A DNA stretch of 64,000 bases. Origin: Parus major (Eukaryota; Chordata; Aves; Passeriformes; Paridae). A program made the position numbers and the translations under genes. Numbering within the stretch: position 1 is the stretch's first letter; every line of letters begins with the position of its first letter. The notes beneath the pieces were generated by a model. That model was not told the DNA's origin. It saw only the letters and a list, made by a program, of their open reading frames with translations, and did no database searches. The stretch spans positions 14,430,256 to 14,494,255 of the forward strand of contig NC_031769.1 of the NCBI RefSeq assembly GCF_001522545.3. The letters are read 5' to 3'. Positions 45,701 to 59,340 of this stretch are shown in pieces.

Positions 45701-48700
45701 CAAGGTCAAATATGTCTTTCAGGACTCACAGAAGCAAAATAGCTCAACCCCTGACAGAATACTCTTTGGAAATTAAGATACCATCTCTTATCTGGTCCTT
45801 TTTTGATAGTTTTGCCATTGGCCAGAGCAGTGGGAAGGCGCTGCCCAGTGTCTGCATGGCCCTTCCCACCTAAGGTGATCAGTCCCACCCCACATTTTGT
45901 GACCCTCCACCCTTCAGATAACATCTACACTCCTGCTGGTAATAGCCTTCCTCTATCTGATAGAGCCTCACAAGGTGCTCTGAAATTTTAACTAACATCT
46001 CACATGCCTATTAATCTCTTGACAAATCAAATAAATTAATGGTGAGATGAAATCTTGTGCCATAAGTGGATGGGTCTTGTAAGGCTTAACTCAGCAAAAA
46101 TACATTGAGATGTCAGGCAGGCACCACCAGGATAATAGGGGACTTTCTAATACAATTTTTCTCCCTCTTCAAAGTTTTCCAACACTGGAGTAAGCATTTT
46201 ATTGGTCTTGCTGACTCACACCTTTAATTAGGAAAGAGCAATGTTTTCTGTTCTCTGAATAATATGCTTAAATAAAATGTTACAAGTACTCAAATGTATT
46301 AAAATATTTAAGAAAATATTCCATAATTTAATGTCATATATATTTCTTGGCACCAGTGAACTCCAAGAGCCTGAAGCTGTAATTGAACAATAAATTTAAA
46401 CCATGATTTCAGCCCATGTATTATAGATGTGTTTGGGATCTTTACCAACTCCTTGCTGATACTGTGGTGTCATCAGAATTTCTCTTTTCCAGACAAATTC
46501 TTTCTGTGCATTTTTTGTAGAAAAGTCCTTACATTGCAGCAGTAATGACTCCAAAGTCATATTTGACTGTAATTTTGAGGTCTTAACATGTGGAAATTGA
46601 ATAGACCTATGATGTTCTTTCCTTCAAAGCTGAAAAATAGCCACTCAATTTATTTTGCTGATTTGATAGAATTTTGGGTAGATTATTTTCTGTCTTTTTA
46701 TAAATACCTTAATAGCTTATTCACACACAGAACTGGCCATATGCACACGTTGTTAGAGCTTGATATATAGAATATTTACAATTTCAAAACTTCAGAGGTC
46801 TTTATCCACTGCTTAGAGTCAGATTTAATAATTACAGACACTCCATAAAGAGTATTGAAAATACTGTTCAGTACTTATTCAGCAAGCTAAAAGAAGGCTC
46901 CTTTTCCTCTATTGTGTGGGAACACCCAAATTCTGGCTCCGTGCTGGATCTATAGCCAAGTTAATCCAAACTGCCTCTATTCAGTTTATGCAAAGTACCT
47001 CTAGCTCAGGGAAATGCATTTGTGAATTTGCAAGCACGTATGCTTAGGTCTGAATTCAAGCACTCGCGTCTGTGGTGGCAGAGCAATATGGCAAGGGAAC
47101 GAATTTAGTCGGCTCCTGCTTTATTTTTTGGCTAGTGTTTCTCCTTGAGGCTTCACAAGGCCTCAAGAGAAACTGCTCTGCAAAAAGTCATCTGTGCCCA
47201 TGCCCTCCATGGCATATGAAAACTGACCAAAAAAAGGTGCCAAGCAGTGGAGGTTGCCATGTCCACATTAGGGGAAAAAAAATAGCTCCCTCTATTTCTT
47301 ACTGAGAGATTTGGGAGCGCTCTCCTCCAAAACCAGTCCCTTGAGGTTGACCATCTGTTGTTTCTGAGCCTGCTCCAAACCCCCTGTTCCTGACCAGGAC
47401 TGTCGAGAAACTTGTGGTAAGACAGACCTTGGAGTCTCCTGTGCCCCGAGGCTGCCTGGTGCCCAGCCAGAGAACGTGACAGGCTGCTCCACCTCAGGGC
47501 TCAGGAGCCAGCACAGGGAGCTCCAGGGGCTGTCCCACACGTACCTGTGTGTGAGGCTGTCATTCACAGGAAGATTTTATGAAGATGATGCTGATGGGGC
47601 ACCCATTCACCCTGGAGCAGAGTGTAAAATGTCACCTCCTCTTGTTTTGTCCATACAATTTTGTTTTATAATTTATAGATGTTTTGGAGATTACTCCAGT
47701 CAATGAGACAGAACACTTTTGTTATGCTGGCATGACTGAGCAAATTCCATAGTTGGAAGCTAGGGCTGGTTCCTGCATGAGGATCTTTTGTTCCCAAGAG
47801 CATGAGCTCATTTTTGGTACTGTAGGATTTCATCCCTTCCCTTTACTCTAGCCTCGAGGGCCATATAATTCTTCTTTTGTATGGTATTCTTCTATTCCTC
47901 TGTATTCATGATGTTCCTTAACATTAGGTCACCAGCTAATTCATCTGCACAGTTCTAATGGCTTTGACAAGGTCATTATCAAAATATTAAGACTTTGGAG
48001 TCTCTCCTACTAACCTCCCTCCAGCCCCATATTTCTTGCAGGATTACTCATTGTCTCCTTTTCCTCCACACTCCTATCTCTAAGCCAACTTCTTACTCAC
48101 CTTTCACTTTCCCAACTGACCCCAGCTTTTCCAGTTTAAAGAAAGGATTTCCATATGACCTATGGTAAAATATCCTAGTAAAGCCCAGAGACTTTGTATG
48201 GAATATTTTCTTTATGAGATAAATTTAATATTTTATCTAGGGCAATCTGGCAGAAGCTACCTTAAAATCGCTCCTGTTGCATTTTATCACTTTTTAAAAT
48301 TATGATTTTCTTCAGAATTTGTTTTAAACTATCAGTACTGCTGAGACAGACTAATGAGTCTAGAATTAATCTGAGTACTTTGTTTTCCTGCTGAAGCACC
48401 CGTCTTGCCATTTCTTGTGCCAGTATTTTTCAGAACGCACAGATGAGATCATACCATTTCTCTGAACCAAGTGCATTCAACTCCTTGAGTTTTGTTTCCA
48501 CCGTGATTTCCAGCTCTTTTTACCATAATCTGTCTTTTTCTATTGTGATTAAACTCATCGTCTCTGTGGGAAACTGAGGCAAGGTCTGATCCATAGTGTC
48601 TCACTTCTAAGTCCTTATGTTCTACACTGCTGAAGAGCTCTTGCTCTTTTGCCTCAAGCTTTAAGAGATCAGTCAGTTTTTCTTTGGCAGTACTAAGAAT

Positions 48701-49306
48701 ACTTCTGCTCCTCTCTTTTTTTCATATTGGTCCTTTCCAATTTTTGTACAGATTTATTCTCTTTCTTACGTCTCTCTGTCTAGCCTAGTCTGGAGTAGAA
48801 ATCTGTCTTCTTGCATTTTATCCTGTTTGGGATATAGATTTCTGATCCAGCTTTTGACATGTTTGCCCTGAATGTGTTTTCTTCACCTGCATGTTCAGGA
48901 CTCAGCCTTAAACCCCAGCTCGCTGGCCTTCAGGAGGACATGGGATGCAGCTGTAGCAGACAATGGTGTGTGTTTCAGCTCTGCTGAGTACCCAAATTTC
49001 TCTGCTGAAGTTTCAAGCTGCAGCTGGAGGGTTGTGGACTATGGCTACAGAAAGAGGCAATTGCTGCAGGTGGCTCCTGGAGGAAAAAGCCCATATTGTG
49101 ATCCTGTCATGTTCCCAGGTGTGCATGCACTATCCCAGGTAATCCTCTGCTTTGAAAAACAGGTAGAAGCTTTAGCCAAAGGCTTTCTCAGCCATTGGTG
49201 CTCTGTGTTTGCACATGACAGAAAGGAGATCTGGGAACAAGGTTCACCTTGCTATGGGATGGGCATGAGATACAAAATACTCACAAAACAGGTTTTTAAC
49301 CTACAT
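39723..49306. other. Long non-coding block
   Basis: About 9.6 kb without a supported gene. The largest frame (41567-42106 plus, 179 codons) overlaps five other frames, has no domain, and lies in a locally GC-richer patch where stops are rarer. The frame at 48872-49315 (147 codons) likewise has no recognised motif. No interspersed repeat was identified. Confidence 0.5.
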
Positions 49307-49331
49307 TGTCTATGAGGACTATTGCAGATGA
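49307..49331. repeat. Copy A of a 17-mer shared with 54581-54597
   Basis: TGTCTATGAGGACTATT is found here and again at 54581-54597. In both places GCAGATGA follows, directly here and after a 15-base spacer in the second copy. The pair may be two remnants of one old dispersed repeat. A coincidence is not excluded. Confidence 0.4.
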
Positions 49332-52300
49332 TCATCTCAAGCTTCCTGGCAGAGAAAACAGCAGGAGTTCATGCTGAACCAGCACTCCAGAGGCTGCAGG
49401 CCAAAGTTCATAAGTGGCCAAGGTGGAACCAGTGTAGCATAGGATGAAGAGGAAAATAATGGACTGGTGCCATTCATAATGATGTAAAAATAATCTGAGA
49501 CTTTCTTACTGTTACTTTAATGTCCCAAGGCCCATGGCAGGGGCAGAACACTGGAGGGATTATAAATGAGTTCTCAAATAGTCATTGCTCCTGTTTTGGG
49601 ATAGGAAGTGGAGGTGGCAAAGAAAGGGTTTTTAGTACTAAATAACTCCCCTACTGAAGGGAGTTGTGGGCAACACTGAAGAAATGTTTTCCCCCGTAAA
49701 ACAGTACAGAGTATCCCAGGAGAGTGGTGAATCCTATCCTTTCCTGGATTCCTGTTCCAGCATTTGAGTCATGCATGCCACAGCTGAGGGCTGGGATGAC
49801 TACAGCTCAGGAGTTTTGGTCTGCCTGGGTGGCAGAGGAGGCAGGAGGTGGCTGAGCTGCTGCAATGGGACCGAGCTGGGACCCGCTGGCACTGGACACT
49901 CTGCAGCCAGAGCCTGCTGCTCCCTCAGGGCAGCCCTGGCCACCTCAGAAATAAAAACAGTTTCCCACTGAGGAGTGACATCTGAGCACTTAGGAGCTCC
50001 TGAAGAACCGCTGGCTGTGTCAGTGGGTGTTAGCACGGCTTTGTGTGTGCTCTCAGGTGTTGTGGTGTACAGGGAGGGCTGGTCCCTGAGCCCTGGTCCT
50101 GTGCTGCTGCTCCCAGCCTGTGTGCCCTGGTCCTGGTACCCACAAAGGGGCTACCCCTGTGGGAGCTCAGGGAAAAGGCACGTGCTGGAAGCAGGGCAGG
50201 ATATGCCCAGGCCCCAAGCGTGAGGCTTAGAGACTCAGGCAAGTGAGACTTTAGAAAAAGTTTTTTCCCAGGCAGTGGTCCCTGCAGTGTCTAAACATGG
50301 AGAAACATCTGTTCTGTAGAGAAACACACTTTGTTTCAACATCATGTTCTTTGGAAACATTTGTGTAATCAACAAAACTACAAGCACTTAAATCTGTAAC
50401 CCACGGTACACTGCAGAGACTTCATGGAAATCATGAAAGCTGAAGTCCCACCTGCTATGAGATGCAGCCAGCAGGACCATCCTGACCTGTACCAGGTGAG
50501 TGCCTGACCCTAAAGCCCTAAAGTCTGTATCTGGGAGTTGTGCAGCACTGAAAACTTCTTTCTTATGATTTTTTTGAGGCATCTTTCTACAGAAACAGTA
50601 TTGCAAAAAGGAATAAGGAAATACAGCATGATATACTTAAGCAGGAAAATCTTACGCTGAGACCTTAAAATATTTCTGTATCTTCTGTGATCTTTGGATG
50701 CATATTTACTTATAGGGCAATTTCCAGAGCATTGCTGCTCTGATGGAAACTGGATTTCTTTTAATTTAGCCATCTGTGGTTTTATTTCAGCAAATGAAAC
50801 TTCATGTGTATCACTGGTGTCACTGGATAATTTTTGTAACAGTAGAAAGTCTGAGACTTGAAAAAACTATTACAAAGATGAATGAATAATAAAATTCAAG
50901 AAAAAAAAAATAGAAAACACCTTACATGAAAAAGAAAATATAAACCCCACAGCAGTATCTTATATAAAATAGCAGCAATAAATTCTATGATGGCTTCCCT
51001 GGGAGGGAAAAATGAAAAAATCTAGTTGTATAAAACTTCTCTGCTGTAGATTAGGTTATTATTTCTACTGAAATACCAGACTATGTTTGATAGCTAACAC
51101 AGACTGAGAGCTGTGAAGATGAGAGGGTTTAAATTTTCTGAAATAAAAATTAAACTAAATTCCTTAGTTATTCAAAGCCATTGAACTAGAACACCATAGT
51201 ACAGAATATTACATTCTCTCACAATTTACCTACCTTTTAGTCAAATTTATTGTTCTGCTTATAAAAAAACCCCAACAGTCCTCTACTTGTCATATTTGAT
51301 CATACACTGTATTTTTTAATGCCATGTGCATCGCTGTGAGTACCTGTAATTTGCCATCATCCCTGAAGATGTTCTTGAAAATGAGATGTTTCATCTCAGT
51401 GGTCATACCCTGCTGACATTTTTAAAATAAATAAATTATCAGTTCTGTAGTACTGTTTTCAAGGTTTAAGAGGAATTTACATAGAATGCTGTGCTTCTGT
51501 GAGAAATGTGAAATCTTAATCTTCCGGTAAGTGGCAGAACTATTATTAACATATCTCTAGATAATGTTGTTTGGTCTTGATACTCAGTGGAATGTACTTT
51601 TCATTAAAACATGAAAGCAGTCCAAATTTGCTTTACTCTCACACATAGTATTAGCTATGTTGTTTTTTGGAATGACTGCAATATAGAAATTAATCTAGTC
51701 TGATTCAAATTACTTTTGTGTCCCTGTACAAGCTCTGGACTCTTTTAGGGGTGGCAAGATGACTGGAGACAGGAGGAAGAACACCTTGGGAGGCAAAGGC
51801 AATAAAAATGTCTATTAAAGCCAGAGGTTTCAGAGCAATGAGGTGATTCCCAGTGATGTGCAATGCAGCTCCTCAGCTCTCCATGCACATCTCATCTGAT
51901 CTCGTCTTGGTGAGTCCTCTTCTCAGCTTCATCACAGGAGTGAGCTCTGAGAGTGTAAATGTGGAGCTGAAGTTGGCCATGGGACAAGGCAGGGTGGCTC
52001 CCACTGTGAGAAGAGCAGGCACCCTGCATGTCAGAGTATGAACACTCAGGTTGAGGCTGGGTGCCTGCAGCTCCCTCTGCCAGCTGGCCAAGCAGAAAGA
52101 CTGAACGGGTGGTTGGAGACATCCAGGTATCTTCCAGAAAATTAAAATCCCTCCTCCATGCATCCACAAAAAGAAAAATGAACAGCCTCATATTAAAAAA
52201 TTCAATAAATATGAAATGATTGGAAATATGAAATGTTTGCAGCAAAAGTAGCTGTAGGAATAATAAGAATTTTTAAAAATTGAAAAAAAAATATTTTTGT

Positions 52301-53691
52301 CCAGTGTTTTGCCAACAGTCTGCCTTCAAGGGATTCAGTAAATTTATGAGGAAATAAACAAACAGGATTTTTTATTACTATGTGGATATGGAAAGGATAA
52401 ATTACATATGCCCCTAAAGTTTGGATAAGTTTCTTTCTAGCTGAAAGGCACAAAACTGGTATATGTGAATTCAGCCTAGTGAAAAATAACAAATGACAAT
52501 CAATGGCTAATTTTCACCTGGGAAAAATTTAACAGTTGTGTTAAATCAAAATAGTATTCTAGAAAAACAGGTGATTAAAAAGTGTATTTGTAACATGATT
52601 GGAGAGATGTCAAAAAAGTAAAGGCAGGCAGGGTGCAAACAGGATTGCAAGGAACTTGAAACATCTTAAGACAGTTCTACAGAGGAAGAAAGTTGTTTCC
52701 AATAAATAAAAGGCTGAGCAGTGTTAACAGTGGCCTTATTGCTGGCCTCTCAACACACTATAACCAGACATAAAATAAAACCAGGAGTAAGGGAGAAGCT
52801 GGTGAAATCCTTGGAGGAAGAGTAAATTTACATGGAAATGTGGTTTTGAAAGTCCTGAAACTATTTGTGAGTTCGGCTCGAGGCGCTCAAATAGTTTCAC
52901 TTCACTTCTTCCTTTTTTTTTTTTTGGCAAGAAGATAGGAAGAAGGAAGCAAGGAAGGAGCCATATAGGGAAGTGTCATTTCATTCCCCTTCCTCTTCTG
53001 CTCACCTTGTCCTTTGTCTGGGCCATGGAAGACCCGACTGTAAATCCTTTTCCCTTCTGAAAGGACCGGACCTTGCAGAAATGTCCAGAGAGGTGGCATA
53101 AAGTACTCAAGGGGACTCTCAGCTTCATGCATGGAATCACCAATGGCCTGAGGCCTCAGAGAGGTGTGTGACCAGAGGGGTAGTGGTGCCTCCTCACACT
53201 GCAATAACTCTGTGCTAGCTCTGTGTCCTCTGAGCCATTGTCTCCAGCCAGCTGGGACACTGTGGTGCAGCTGGGCACCTTTCTAGGCAGCAGGAGCTCA
53301 TACCTGGTGGAGGTCAGGACTGCCCAGCCAGTGCCTTGGCACAGCCCAGCTGTGGCATTCCTGGCAGCTTGATGAAAAATTGCCTCGAGCTGTGTGGGAT
53401 TAAGTGAGGGAGGGGGAAGGGGATCCATTTCTGTAGCAAAGAAAAAATAAAGAGTTTTGTGTCTGAGGGCTAATTTACCTTCCACCCTCTCAAAGGTGCA
53501 GATTCACATATGGACTCATTTTCATCTTAATCTTTGGGAAGAAGATCACTATCCTCAGATGTCAATCAACACCTTTCCAAAACTAACCTAAAAGAAAAAC
53601 TAAATCTTTGACAAAATTCTTCCTTTTTTCTTGTTTGTCCTCCACTGTTCTGTGTGAACACTTTCAGCTTTTCTTTTTAAATCTCACAGCC
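49332..53691. other. Non-coding stretch
   Basis: No supported gene. Overlapping frames at 49771-50246 sit in a GC-richer patch. A T13 run interrupts purine-rich sequence near 52913-52925. Nothing else is recognisable. Confidence 0.5.
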
Positions 53692-53730
53692 TACAGCATG
53701 CAGTAGCATATTACAGCATGCAATAGCTCA
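53692..53730. repeat. Imperfect tandem duplication, 20-bp unit
   Basis: TACAGCATGCAGTAGCATAT (53692-53711) is followed directly by TACAGCATGCAATAGCTCA (53712-53730), which differs at two positions. Confidence 0.85.
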
Positions 53731-54580
53731 TTCATTATTCAAGTAAATGTCTCTGTAAATGGGTTAATAATAGTCCTCTCAGCTAAGTACAGTAGTCTAG
53801 CTGGTAGAGTTAAAGTTCCCACAGAGCTTTTGTTTTCCTCAGTTTGCAGTAATATTCCCACTAAAGTCATTCATGGAAACGACTGTGTCACAGCAGCTTA
53901 TGCATAACACCCAGTGAATTATTATAACAAGATTTGTTAAAATTGTGGAGGAGATTTGTAGTAAGATAGTTATCTGGAAACAATCTTTTTAAAAAAAAAT
54001 GTTGAAAGCTCTCGTTTCAAGGTATGCTGCTTTCCCTGCTGCAGTCAATTCCAAGAGCTGCTGAGGCTACTGAAATATCTGAAGGTAGTTTGTGATTAAA
54101 AGCTTAGACAATTTTCCCTCACATATAGCAAAAACTGAGGCACCAATACAGGCAGAAGTGCTCAATATGGAGCCCACATTTAAAAATGGAGCTAAGGATA
54201 GTTTTTGAATCAAATACTTCAGAGTGTAGAAAATAGAGAAAATAATTAGACTAATAAAGCACAAGAATCTTTATAATTTGGTAAGAACATACTAGCATGA
54301 CATACCTAGAAGTAAATTATGCTTCTCCTAAACTCATAGAATTCTCTGAGATAAAAAAAAAAAAAAATACATTAAAGCAAGATGATGGATATAATTTATT
54401 TAGAGTGTTGAAAACCTTCCGATAGGATTCTGCCTGTGAGAATATGAAAGAAGTCTGGTAACAAGAAGGTGAGGTAAAATCTTGTCCTGGATTAACAACT
54501 GCTGAAGAGACAAGCTGGCAGTGGAAATAAGTGTCTGAAGCCTGAGGCTGAAAAATATTAAGAGCGAAGCGCCCTAAGGA
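53731..54580. other. Non-coding stretch with an A15 tract
   Basis: No supported gene. An A15 run lies at 54353-54367. No polyadenylation signal lies within the usual distance upstream, so it does not look like the tail of a retrocopy. Confidence 0.5.
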
Positions 54581-54620
54581 TGTCTATGAGGACTATTTTT
54601 TATCTATCCCTGTGCAGATG
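54581..54620. repeat. Copy B of the 17-mer shared with 49307-49323
   Basis: TGTCTATGAGGACTATT is followed, after a 15-base T-rich spacer, by GCAGATGA, mirroring the order seen in copy A. Confidence 0.4.
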
Positions 54621-54747
54621 ACTATGTTGTACATACATTACACTGATTTCCTTCAGTTTCTATGAGGATCTGTTTACAACAGACAGCAGACAAATATGGA
54701 CTTTGAGATAAGGAATGTACCCATTAGGTTTTTTTATAGATTTTTTT

Positions 54748-54774
54748 ATGTCTTAAGACTGATGTCTTAAGACT
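54748..54774. repeat. Direct repeat of a palindromic unit (ATGTCTTAAGACT x2)
   Basis: ATGTCTTAAGACT occurs at 54748-54760 and, after a G, again at 54762-54774. Each copy contains the palindrome GTCTTAAGAC. The next bases, ATGATCAT, form a further palindrome. The arrangement could bind paired dimers or fold into alternate hairpins. Confidence 0.9.
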
Positions 54775-57700
54775 ATGATCATAGTTTCAGTGGATTTGCT
54801 AAGTACTGTATTTCCTAATAACCTAAGAATTTGATGAACAATGAAATGTCAAAATAAGCAGCTGATAAAAGCTTGATCAGAAAGGAAAAGCTGCAAAGGA
54901 TTGTTTAAAACACCAGACAACTCTAATACCACCAATGGTTGTCCTAACATGATGGCAGATGAACTTGAACTAAAAGGTAATGCATTTGAAAGAAATAATT
55001 TAAACTAGTCTGACACACTGATGGCTTCTGAATTAACTGTAATCTCTGGAGAAAAGACCTGAGCATTATTGTGAACAGCTCAGTGAAGATACTAAGCAGC
55101 AGAAGCAAAAAAAAATGTTCCTGAGATGCTGCAGCGAGGGGATGCATTAAGAGGAGAATAAGAATGTGCCTACCCTGGTGTGCAGATGTGGCTGCAGGTG
55201 TAGCCACGTGTGCACTCAGAGGGGTGGCTCATCAGCATCATTACTGTGTATGACTTCAGATGCCACATGTACAATGTGAACCTGCTAAAAGAACCTGTGA
55301 ATAATTCATGGTTCCCCAGTGAGAAGAAGGGCTGAGGATGATGAAGTTGCTCACTTGTGTCTAGGAGCCAGCCAGTCCTTCTGGCAATGTACCAAAAGCT
55401 GGGAGAATGGGAAGGTTAGGGTAGGGGTAAGGGGTGTCTGAGCACACAGACTCCTCATCAGCATTGGCCCTGATGCTCCTTTTCAGGATATTTCCAAGCA
55501 CTTCTGCCAAAATTTGCCCCTCTGTCATTTTCCTATGAAGATCATGGCCCATCTTGCCTCATATTATTAATTATTGTCATATGTATGGCCTCAGTCTGCA
55601 AACCCATGAGGAAAACCGAAACAGTGTTTGTCAGGACTCATGAAGGCACCACAAAAGGAAGAGCTGGGGGATGGAACTGCAGGAGAGCAGTGACAGTAAG
55701 CAGTAAGGAGTGGAGAGGAGGTAGGAGATGGCTGAATCCCATGGGAATCCACATCCAGACTGAATCAACCCCTCAGCCTCTCTTCAGCAAAGTTTGTCTC
55801 TGTATCCAGGTCTGTGGTGCACCAACATCCTTGGCACGTTGCTTTACACCTCATTCCCATTTAAGATAAAGAGAGAAAGCTCCTAACTCTGGTTCAGTTG
55901 CAGTTTCTCTGGCTTTGACACAAGATAACCCCTGTAAAATTCAAACGGAAGCATGGTTATCTTCGCTGCCAGAAGGGCTAAACACTTCATTAGGTTTTTA
56001 AATGAAAGCTTAGTTTCTGGAGAATGCAGTCAAATCTGCTGGAAGGACCTAATTCCTCCCACATTTTCACGAGCATTGGGGATCAACATCTTTGCCAGTC
56101 AGATGCTCTTGTTCTGCCTGTCCCAGAAAACAAGGAAAAGGGAAGCTTGCATTTACAAGATGGCACTTTTAAAGCTGACAAAGAGAACCACGAATAAGTA
56201 GGGTAGAGTAAACCTGTAGAATTCACTTAAGAAAGTTTTTAATGTATTCTGCAGGATTAGAAAAGCACCAGGCTTTTATAAAAGTAAAGTTTGCACTGCA
56301 CTAGTTACAGAGGCTGCAAATGATGTGAAGAGCCAAAACGTTTTCCCTGGCCTGGCATAGTGGATTGAAGCCAGAGGGGCAGTAGCTGATATTCTCTGCT
56401 CTATGACCCTCCTCATTTATCATAAACCACATGCCAGAGTCGTTTGCTGTGCCCTTTCTCACTGGCAGTAATACTGTGTGAAAATCAAAGTTTTCATTGA
56501 AAGAAGGAAATTAATTTTTTCATACTGTACAAACAAAATTGAAACTCTTAACTCCCAAAGTTTAAAAAAAGCAAAAAGAACCCAACAAAAAAGCCAACAA
56601 AATTTGCACTTTTTTTGGATATGTCATGATATGTGTGTGGCTGGTGTCAGAAATACTGAGAATGGCTTCTGGAGCTGCTTGGACCTGCACAGAGTGTTCC
56701 AATAGGCACGAGGAGACATGAGGAGCCACTTACACCAAGGAGAGACTGAGGAAACATAGGGAAGGGCTAGGAAACAAAAAAAAGCAGCTTTACATTTCCC
56801 TCTTATAAAATGCTCAGAGGAAGGCAGTGAAAAGACTCTGAAGGAAGCTCAAATAACCCTGGAAATGACAAGGGAGGCTGGATTTCAAAGGACTGCTCAG
56901 AATGAAGATCAATAGCACCACGGAGGATGGCTCAACCCTGTAGTAGATCAGGCAAAGGCTTCACCACACTGGATTATTTCATGTTTTGCCTGTGTGTTCA
57001 CTTAGAGGGCATGGAGTTCTGATTTAGTGGGACAGCTAAAATATCCAAACAGCAAGAAGAAAGTATTCATTGGCCAAGTAACCATGATAAAAACGTTCCT
57101 TTGTAAAGGTTATGAGCTCTTTTCTTCCAGAATTGCCCCACAGGAACTAGCAATAGTTTTCTCATTACTGATGAAAGTTACAGGAATTCTGGAGATACTG
57201 CACTAAACTAGGGAGACCCATATTCCCATGGATCACCAACCAGGATATCTGAAACCTCTGAAACCTGAAGCATCATAACTCAGGAGCTGGATGTGTCCTT
57301 TCTTATTAAAGCAAATGAGACCAAAGGGGGAAACACTTGCTTACTCCTTTAAGTTCTTCAGGAAAAAAAGCTAATGAGGAATTGACATAGGACCCCACTT
57401 CGAAGCACAACTCAGATAAAACCTCGTAATTGAAGCTGAGTTAATGGGAAATGTCATGCTGGCTTTCATAATACAATCCATGCACCTGTCTCTATAATGC
57501 CATACCCCAGCAGAAGATCCAGTGGTGGAGTCTGATAATGAGCCAACATCACACAGCCACACTGCTGCTGGATGTACTGCACAAGGTGTCAGCATCCTGC
57601 CAGCTTATTCCCTGAACAGGCATGGCTGATGTTTCCAGGAGCTGTAAGACATCTCAGAGAGTCGCCAACAGGGAGCAAAACCAATGCTGCCAGTAGTAGG

Positions 57701-59260
57701 ATGGGATAGTGCCAAATTAGTATGGAAGTTCCTGTATGTGCCAAATAGTTTTCTAATTACATTGTGATCAGCAAGACAAAACTGTGTCTCTTTAAAAACA
57801 TATGTCTGTATTCACAGTGGGTCTTCAGAGAAGAAGGGGAATTTAGATGTAAAATGGCAGATAGAAAAGAGTTATTTGTTTTCAGATGTTTCTGTGATTC
57901 CAGGACCCCAGTCCATAGGACTGATGCCTTCACTCCAGAGAAATCAAAGAAGAGGACAAAGAGGAGGTGGGATCTGGCAGATTGGAAAGTGGTGGGACTA
58001 TTTAATGTATGGGCACACATTGAAACAGGTGAGTCTGGCAGATACCTTCCCACTAAACATCAAAAAAACACAACTATTAGGGTTCTATTTGGCTGCTTTT
58101 GGTTGAATAGCACATGTTCCAAACATTGCAGTGGATCACTGGGCCCAGTTCCTTTGTGTTTTTTGATTTCACCGTAATTTTCATATGAATGTAGGACATA
58201 TTTCTAAGAGTTGGATTGCAGAAGCCAAAGTTATAAAGTTGATAAAGTTACAAATTCCAAGGATGCATCTGATGCTCATTAAAAAGAGGATGCAATGGGT
58301 TTTGGAACAGATAGTGGATAGGAGTACATCATGGGGGATTTTATAAAGAATGAAAAGTGAACCATATTGCTCTAGAAATAATTACTTTAATATGTGGTAA
58401 GTAAATTTTCATCTGGATCCTTTACTCATTCAGACTTTCTTTTAGCTCCCCTAATGGGTAAAGAGGCCACCACAGCAGAGTGATTAGAGAGTAGACATGT
58501 ACATGGGCTTAAGTCTCTGCCTCTTCCCCACACCATTACCCTCAGGGACCAAGTACATCTTGTACCCATTAAAAATTTCAAAAGAGGAGAACATGTGAAT
58601 ATATTGACTGCTCTGTGGATTTGATGGGTGGTTATATTGCTTTTAAATGCACAGTGACCTGTGGTATAGATCTGTGCTTCAGTAGCTACACTAGTTCCCT
58701 TTTCACACTCCCAAAAGTCACACTACAGCAGAACACTATTCTCCACTTTCAGTGCCTTTCATGTGTAGGTTTTATGTATAGTTTCAGGTTTGTATAGGTT
58801 TATGTATAGTTGTCCCTGCCCCACACACCTCCATGGGTTTTGGGCAGTGTTGAACAGCTGGATGGCAGCACATGGGCACCCCCTGAGATGATCACACAGC
58901 TTCTCTCTGTGAATATGAGTATTTTGAGGATCAGCAGTACCTAACCAGGCTGGAGCATCAGTCTTTTCCCACTTCTCCATATGTCCTTGGTTGAAGTGGC
59001 CTGATCCCTGTTAGCATGTGAAATAACTACATGGCTGGAATAAAACAGTAATGGTTCAGGCAGAAATAAAACTAATAAATGTATTCAGTATGGCATTTTC
59101 TATTTCTGGGTAGGGTTTGTGCAGGACTGCTATGACATAGGTATTATTTACCATACCTAGAAGAACATTTCTCCAGTTACCAGTGTGCACCTGTGAAGCA
59201 CCTATGCAGATCCATCACCTTACAGCAGGTCCATGTATACAAAATATCAGTTTTGTTTTT
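54775..59260. other. Non-coding stretch
   Basis: No supported gene. A short near-duplication, (T)AGGTTT(T)ATGTATAGTT, occurs twice at about 58766-58812. The frame at 55953-56201 (82 codons plus) has no motif. Confidence 0.5.
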
Positions 59261-59340
59261 ATTTTATTTTATTTTATTTTATTTTATTTTATTTTATTTT
59301 ATTTTATTTTATTTTATTTTATTTTATTTTATTTTATTTT
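59261..59340 (+). repeat. Perfect (ATTTT)16 microsatellite
   Basis: Sixteen uninterrupted ATTTT units span exactly 80 bp, preceded by GTTTTT. The plus-strand frame across it reads as periodic FILFY. The absence of any interruption suggests a young, length-variable array. Confidence 0.97.

Noticed and set aside
49319..49343. IADD at copy A and CADD at copy B of the shared 17-mer, resembling the reverse transcriptase xADD box
   Set aside because: Four residues in different frames relative to the shared DNA, with no other reverse transcriptase motif nearby.
54353..54367. A15 tract as the tail of a processed pseudogene
   Set aside because: No AATAAA close upstream, no recognisable coding remnant before it and no obvious target duplications.
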